NCBI GenBank assembly: GCA_964620345.1
Contig: CAZUHK010000167.1
Span: 1-6,646, forward strand
Direction: 5' to 3'
DNA: 6,646 nt
Source: CAZUHK01 sp964620345
GTDB taxonomy: Bacteria > Planctomycetota > Phycisphaerae > Phycisphaerales > Zrk34
The position numbers and the translations under genes were made by a program. Below the pieces are notes generated by a model that saw only the letters and a list, made by a program, of their open reading frames with translations, searched no databases and was not told where the DNA came from. Positions 4,794 through 6,646 of the stretch are shown piece after piece. How positions within the stretch are numbered: position 1 is the first letter of the stretch; each line of letters begins with the position of its first letter.

Positions 4794-6646
4794 TCAAGCG
4801 GCCACGGCGGCGCGGCGGGCCAATCGCTGCGCGACCAGCACGACCGCCAGCAGGCCCAGGCCCGCGAGGGTCTGCCAGACGTTGGGGTGGATCAGCAAAA
4901 ACGCGGTGACGACCAGCATGCCCCGCGCCCACCAGGCCAGCGGGCCGAACGCGTGGCCCATCAGCGCCGCGGCGAACGCGAGCATCGCCAGGATCGCCCC
5001 GGGCAACACCCAGATGACCTGCATCGCCGTCACGTCGATCAGCAATAGTTCACGATTGAAGAAAAAGATCAGCGGCAGCATGAACGCCGCCAGATCGAAC
5101 CGGAAGCTGGTCAGCCCCGTGCGGATCGGATCGGACCCGGCAATGCCCGCCGCGGCGTAGGCGCACAGACCGACCGGTGGCGTGTCGTCGGCCAGGATGC
5201 CGTAGTAGAACACGAACAGGTGCGCCGCCAGCAGCATCGGCACGGTGTGCTCGGCCACGCCCGGCTCGGCCAGCGCCAGAATCGCCGGGGCCGTCAGCGA
5301 CGCCATGATGATGTACGTCGCGGTGGTCGGCAGCCCAATGCCCAGCAGGATCGACGCCAGCGCCGTCAGCAAAAGCGCCGGCAGCAGGTGCCCGCCCGAC
5401 AGGTTGGTGATGATGCTGGTGATCTTCAGCCCCAGGCCCGTCTGGCTCACCACGCCGATGATGATGCCGCAGCACGCGCACGCGCAGGCGATGCCGATCA
5501 TGTTCATCGCCCCGTCGCGCAGCGCCAGGGTGAAGCGGTGAGCGAAGTGCATGAGCCGGCGTAGGGGACCGGCCGAACCCGAGGCGGCGCTGCGCTTTGC
5601 CTCGGCTTGGGGGGGGCGCTGCACCAATGTCGTCAGGCCGTAGGCGGTCAGCGGTGCGACGATGCAGACGATCAGGAACACGCCGAACGTCACCCAGATC
5701 GCCAGTGTTGCCGAGAGCGTCGGCGTCTTGCGCATCACCAGCAGAAACACCAGCACCGCGATCAGCGGAATGTTCAGATGCAGCCCGCGCAGCACGGTCG
5801 GCCACAGCGGCGGCACGTCCGACCGGTCGCTGGGCTTGATGCCGGTCTTCACCGCTTCCAGGTGAATCATCGTGAAGATCGCCAGATAGCTCAGCAGCGC
5901 CGGCAGCAGGGCCGAGATGATGATGCGGCTGTAGGGGATGTCGGTGAACTCGGCCATGATGAACGCCGCGGCGCCCATCACCGGCGGGACGAGTTGGCCG
6001 TTGGTGCTCGCGGCGACCTCGACCGCGGCGGCGACGTGCGGCTTGAAGCCGGCCTTCTTCATCAGCGGGATCGTCAGCGAGCCGGTCGTCACCGTGTTGG
6101 CGATCGACGAGCCGCTGATCGTGCCCATCGTGCCGCTGGCGAACACCGCGGCCTTGGCCGGCCCGCCGCGGAAGCGACCCATCGTCGCGAACGCCAGGTC
6201 GATCAGGTACCGCCCGGCGCCGCTGCGATCCAGCGCCGCGCCGAACAGCACGAACAGGAACACGAACGTCGAGCTGACCGCGATCGGGATGCCGAACACG
6301 CCCTCGGCGGTGTAGAACTGCTGATTGAGCACCTGCCGCAGGTTGAGCCGGGCATGGCCGAACTCGCCGGGCAGGTGGTGGCCGAGCAGCGCGTAGGCCA
6401 AAAAGCCGATCGTGATAAAGAACAGCGCCGGCGAGACGCTGCGCCGCGTGGCCTCGAGGATGAGCGCGACGCCGGCGCCCGCGACCCACAGATCGAGCAT
6501 CGTCGGCGCACCGGCGCGGCGAGCGAGGTCTTCGTGGTTCAGGCCCACGTACATCGCGCACGTTACACCCAGCGCCGCGAGCGCCAGGTAGATGCCGAGC
6601 CACCACCGCGAGCGCGCTTCGCTGCGGAACGCGAACAGCACCAGCG
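4794..6646 (-). CDS. TRAP transporter fused permease (DctQM-type, TAXI class), 5' end missing
   Basis: The membrane permease of a tripartite ATP-independent periplasmic transporter, in the single-chain form where the small 4-helix and large 12-helix subunits are fused. It imports organic acids or similar solutes with Na+ or H+, fed by a periplasmic TAXI-type binding protein. Residues are numbered from the GTG at 6641; the frame is open to the window edge, so the true start and probably the first helices lie beyond it. Visible marks are ILEATRRSVSPALFF (61-75), VSSTFVFLFVLFGAALDRSG (122-141), RGGPAKAAVFASGTMGTISG (158-177), STNGQLVPPVMGAAAFIMAEF (212-232), GIGLPTTATYIIMASL (434-449) and FYYGILADDTPPVGL (478-492), all typical of the DctM domain. 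A hydrophilic linker at 341-362 separates the two halves of that domain and carries an 8-C run. Four cysteines in six residues (386-391) lie in one helix. The C-terminal hydrophobic extension (about 540-605) fits the fused class. The binding protein is not in the window, and the substrate cannot be told. Confidence 0.9.
   Translation of the reverse strand, partial: LVLFAFRSEARSRWWLGIYLALAALGVTCAMYVGLNHEDLARRAGAPTMLDLWVAGAGVALILEATRRSVSPALFFITIGFLAYALLGHHLPGEFGHARLNLRQVLNQQFYTAEGVFGIPIAVSSTFVFLFVLFGAALDRSGAGRYLIDLAFATMGRFRGGPAKAAVFASGTMGTISGSSIANTVTTGSLTIPLMKKAGFKPHVAAAVEVAASTNGQLVPPVMGAAAFIMAEFTDIPYSRIIISALLPALLSYLAIFTMIHLEAVKTGIKPSDRSDVPPLWPTVLRGLHLNIPLIAVLVFLLVMRKTPTLSATLAIWVTFGVFLIVCIVAPLTAYGLTTLVQRPPQAEAKRSAASGSAGPLRRLMHFAHRFTLALRDGAMNMIGIACACACCGIIIGVVSQTGLGLKITSIITNLSGGHLLPALLLTALASILLGIGLPTTATYIIMASLTAPAILALAEPGVAEHTVPMLLAAHLFVFYYGILADDTPPVGLCAYAAAGIAGSDPIRTGLTSFRFDLAAFMLPLIFFFNRELLLIDVTAMQVIWVLPGAILAMLAFAAALMGHAFGPLAWWARGMLVVTAFLLIHPNVWQTLAGLGLLAVVLVAQRLARRAAVAA

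Noticed and set aside
3988..5160. A 390-codon plus-strand frame opposite the coproheme decarboxylase and the TRAP end
   Set aside because: Antisense shadow; composition and lack of motifs argue against coding.
5050..6606. A 518-codon minus-strand frame within the TRAP permease
   Set aside because: Arg/Gly/Asp-rich, with no hydrophobic pattern or domain. The overlapping frame is a clear TRAP permease.

Overview
The window is GC-rich bacterial DNA carrying six protein genes, two of them cut by the window edges, and no RNA gene, CRISPR array or insertion sequence that I can see. High GC, a fused AhbA-AhbB-type siroheme decarboxylase, a coproheme decarboxylase of the short-loop (YPLR...EHG) type and a TAXI-class fused TRAP permease together suggest an aerobic or facultative planctomycete (Phycisphaerae-like) or a related acidobacterial-type lineage. 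This placement is inference from gene style, not from a marker gene.

Layout. Left part, plus strand: the C-terminal three quarters of a COX15/CtaA heme A synthase (1-862), then an aldo/keto reductase (940-1932) whose stop overlaps by 8 bases the start of a two-domain siroheme decarboxylase (1925-3052). Middle, plus strand: after a 197-base gap with a good leaderless promoter, a small protein (3250-3501) and an overlapping nucleotidyltransferase-fold protein (3488-4051). This pair looks like a separate, transferable module and has visibly lower GC than its neighbours. Right part, minus strand: a TRAP transporter permease (4794 to beyond 6646), followed 32 bases downstream by a coproheme decarboxylase/HemQ-type protein (4048-4761). 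The stop codon of the latter interlocks with that of the nucleotidyltransferase in the four bases CTAA.

How the genes fit together. Three of the six genes act on heme: siroheme decarboxylase (siroheme to didecarboxysiroheme), coproheme decarboxylase (Fe-coproporphyrin III to heme b) and heme A synthase (heme O to heme A for the terminal oxidase). The first belongs to the siroheme-dependent route and the second to the coproporphyrin-dependent route. Those routes share Fe-coproporphyrin III, so the locus suggests a hybrid pathway in which ChdC replaces the radical-SAM enzyme AhbD. The aldo/keto reductase is translationally coupled to the siroheme decarboxylase and has Asn in place of the usual catalytic Asp, so it may have an unassigned role in this pathway. 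The nucleotidyltransferase pair and the TRAP permease have no obvious metabolic link to heme.
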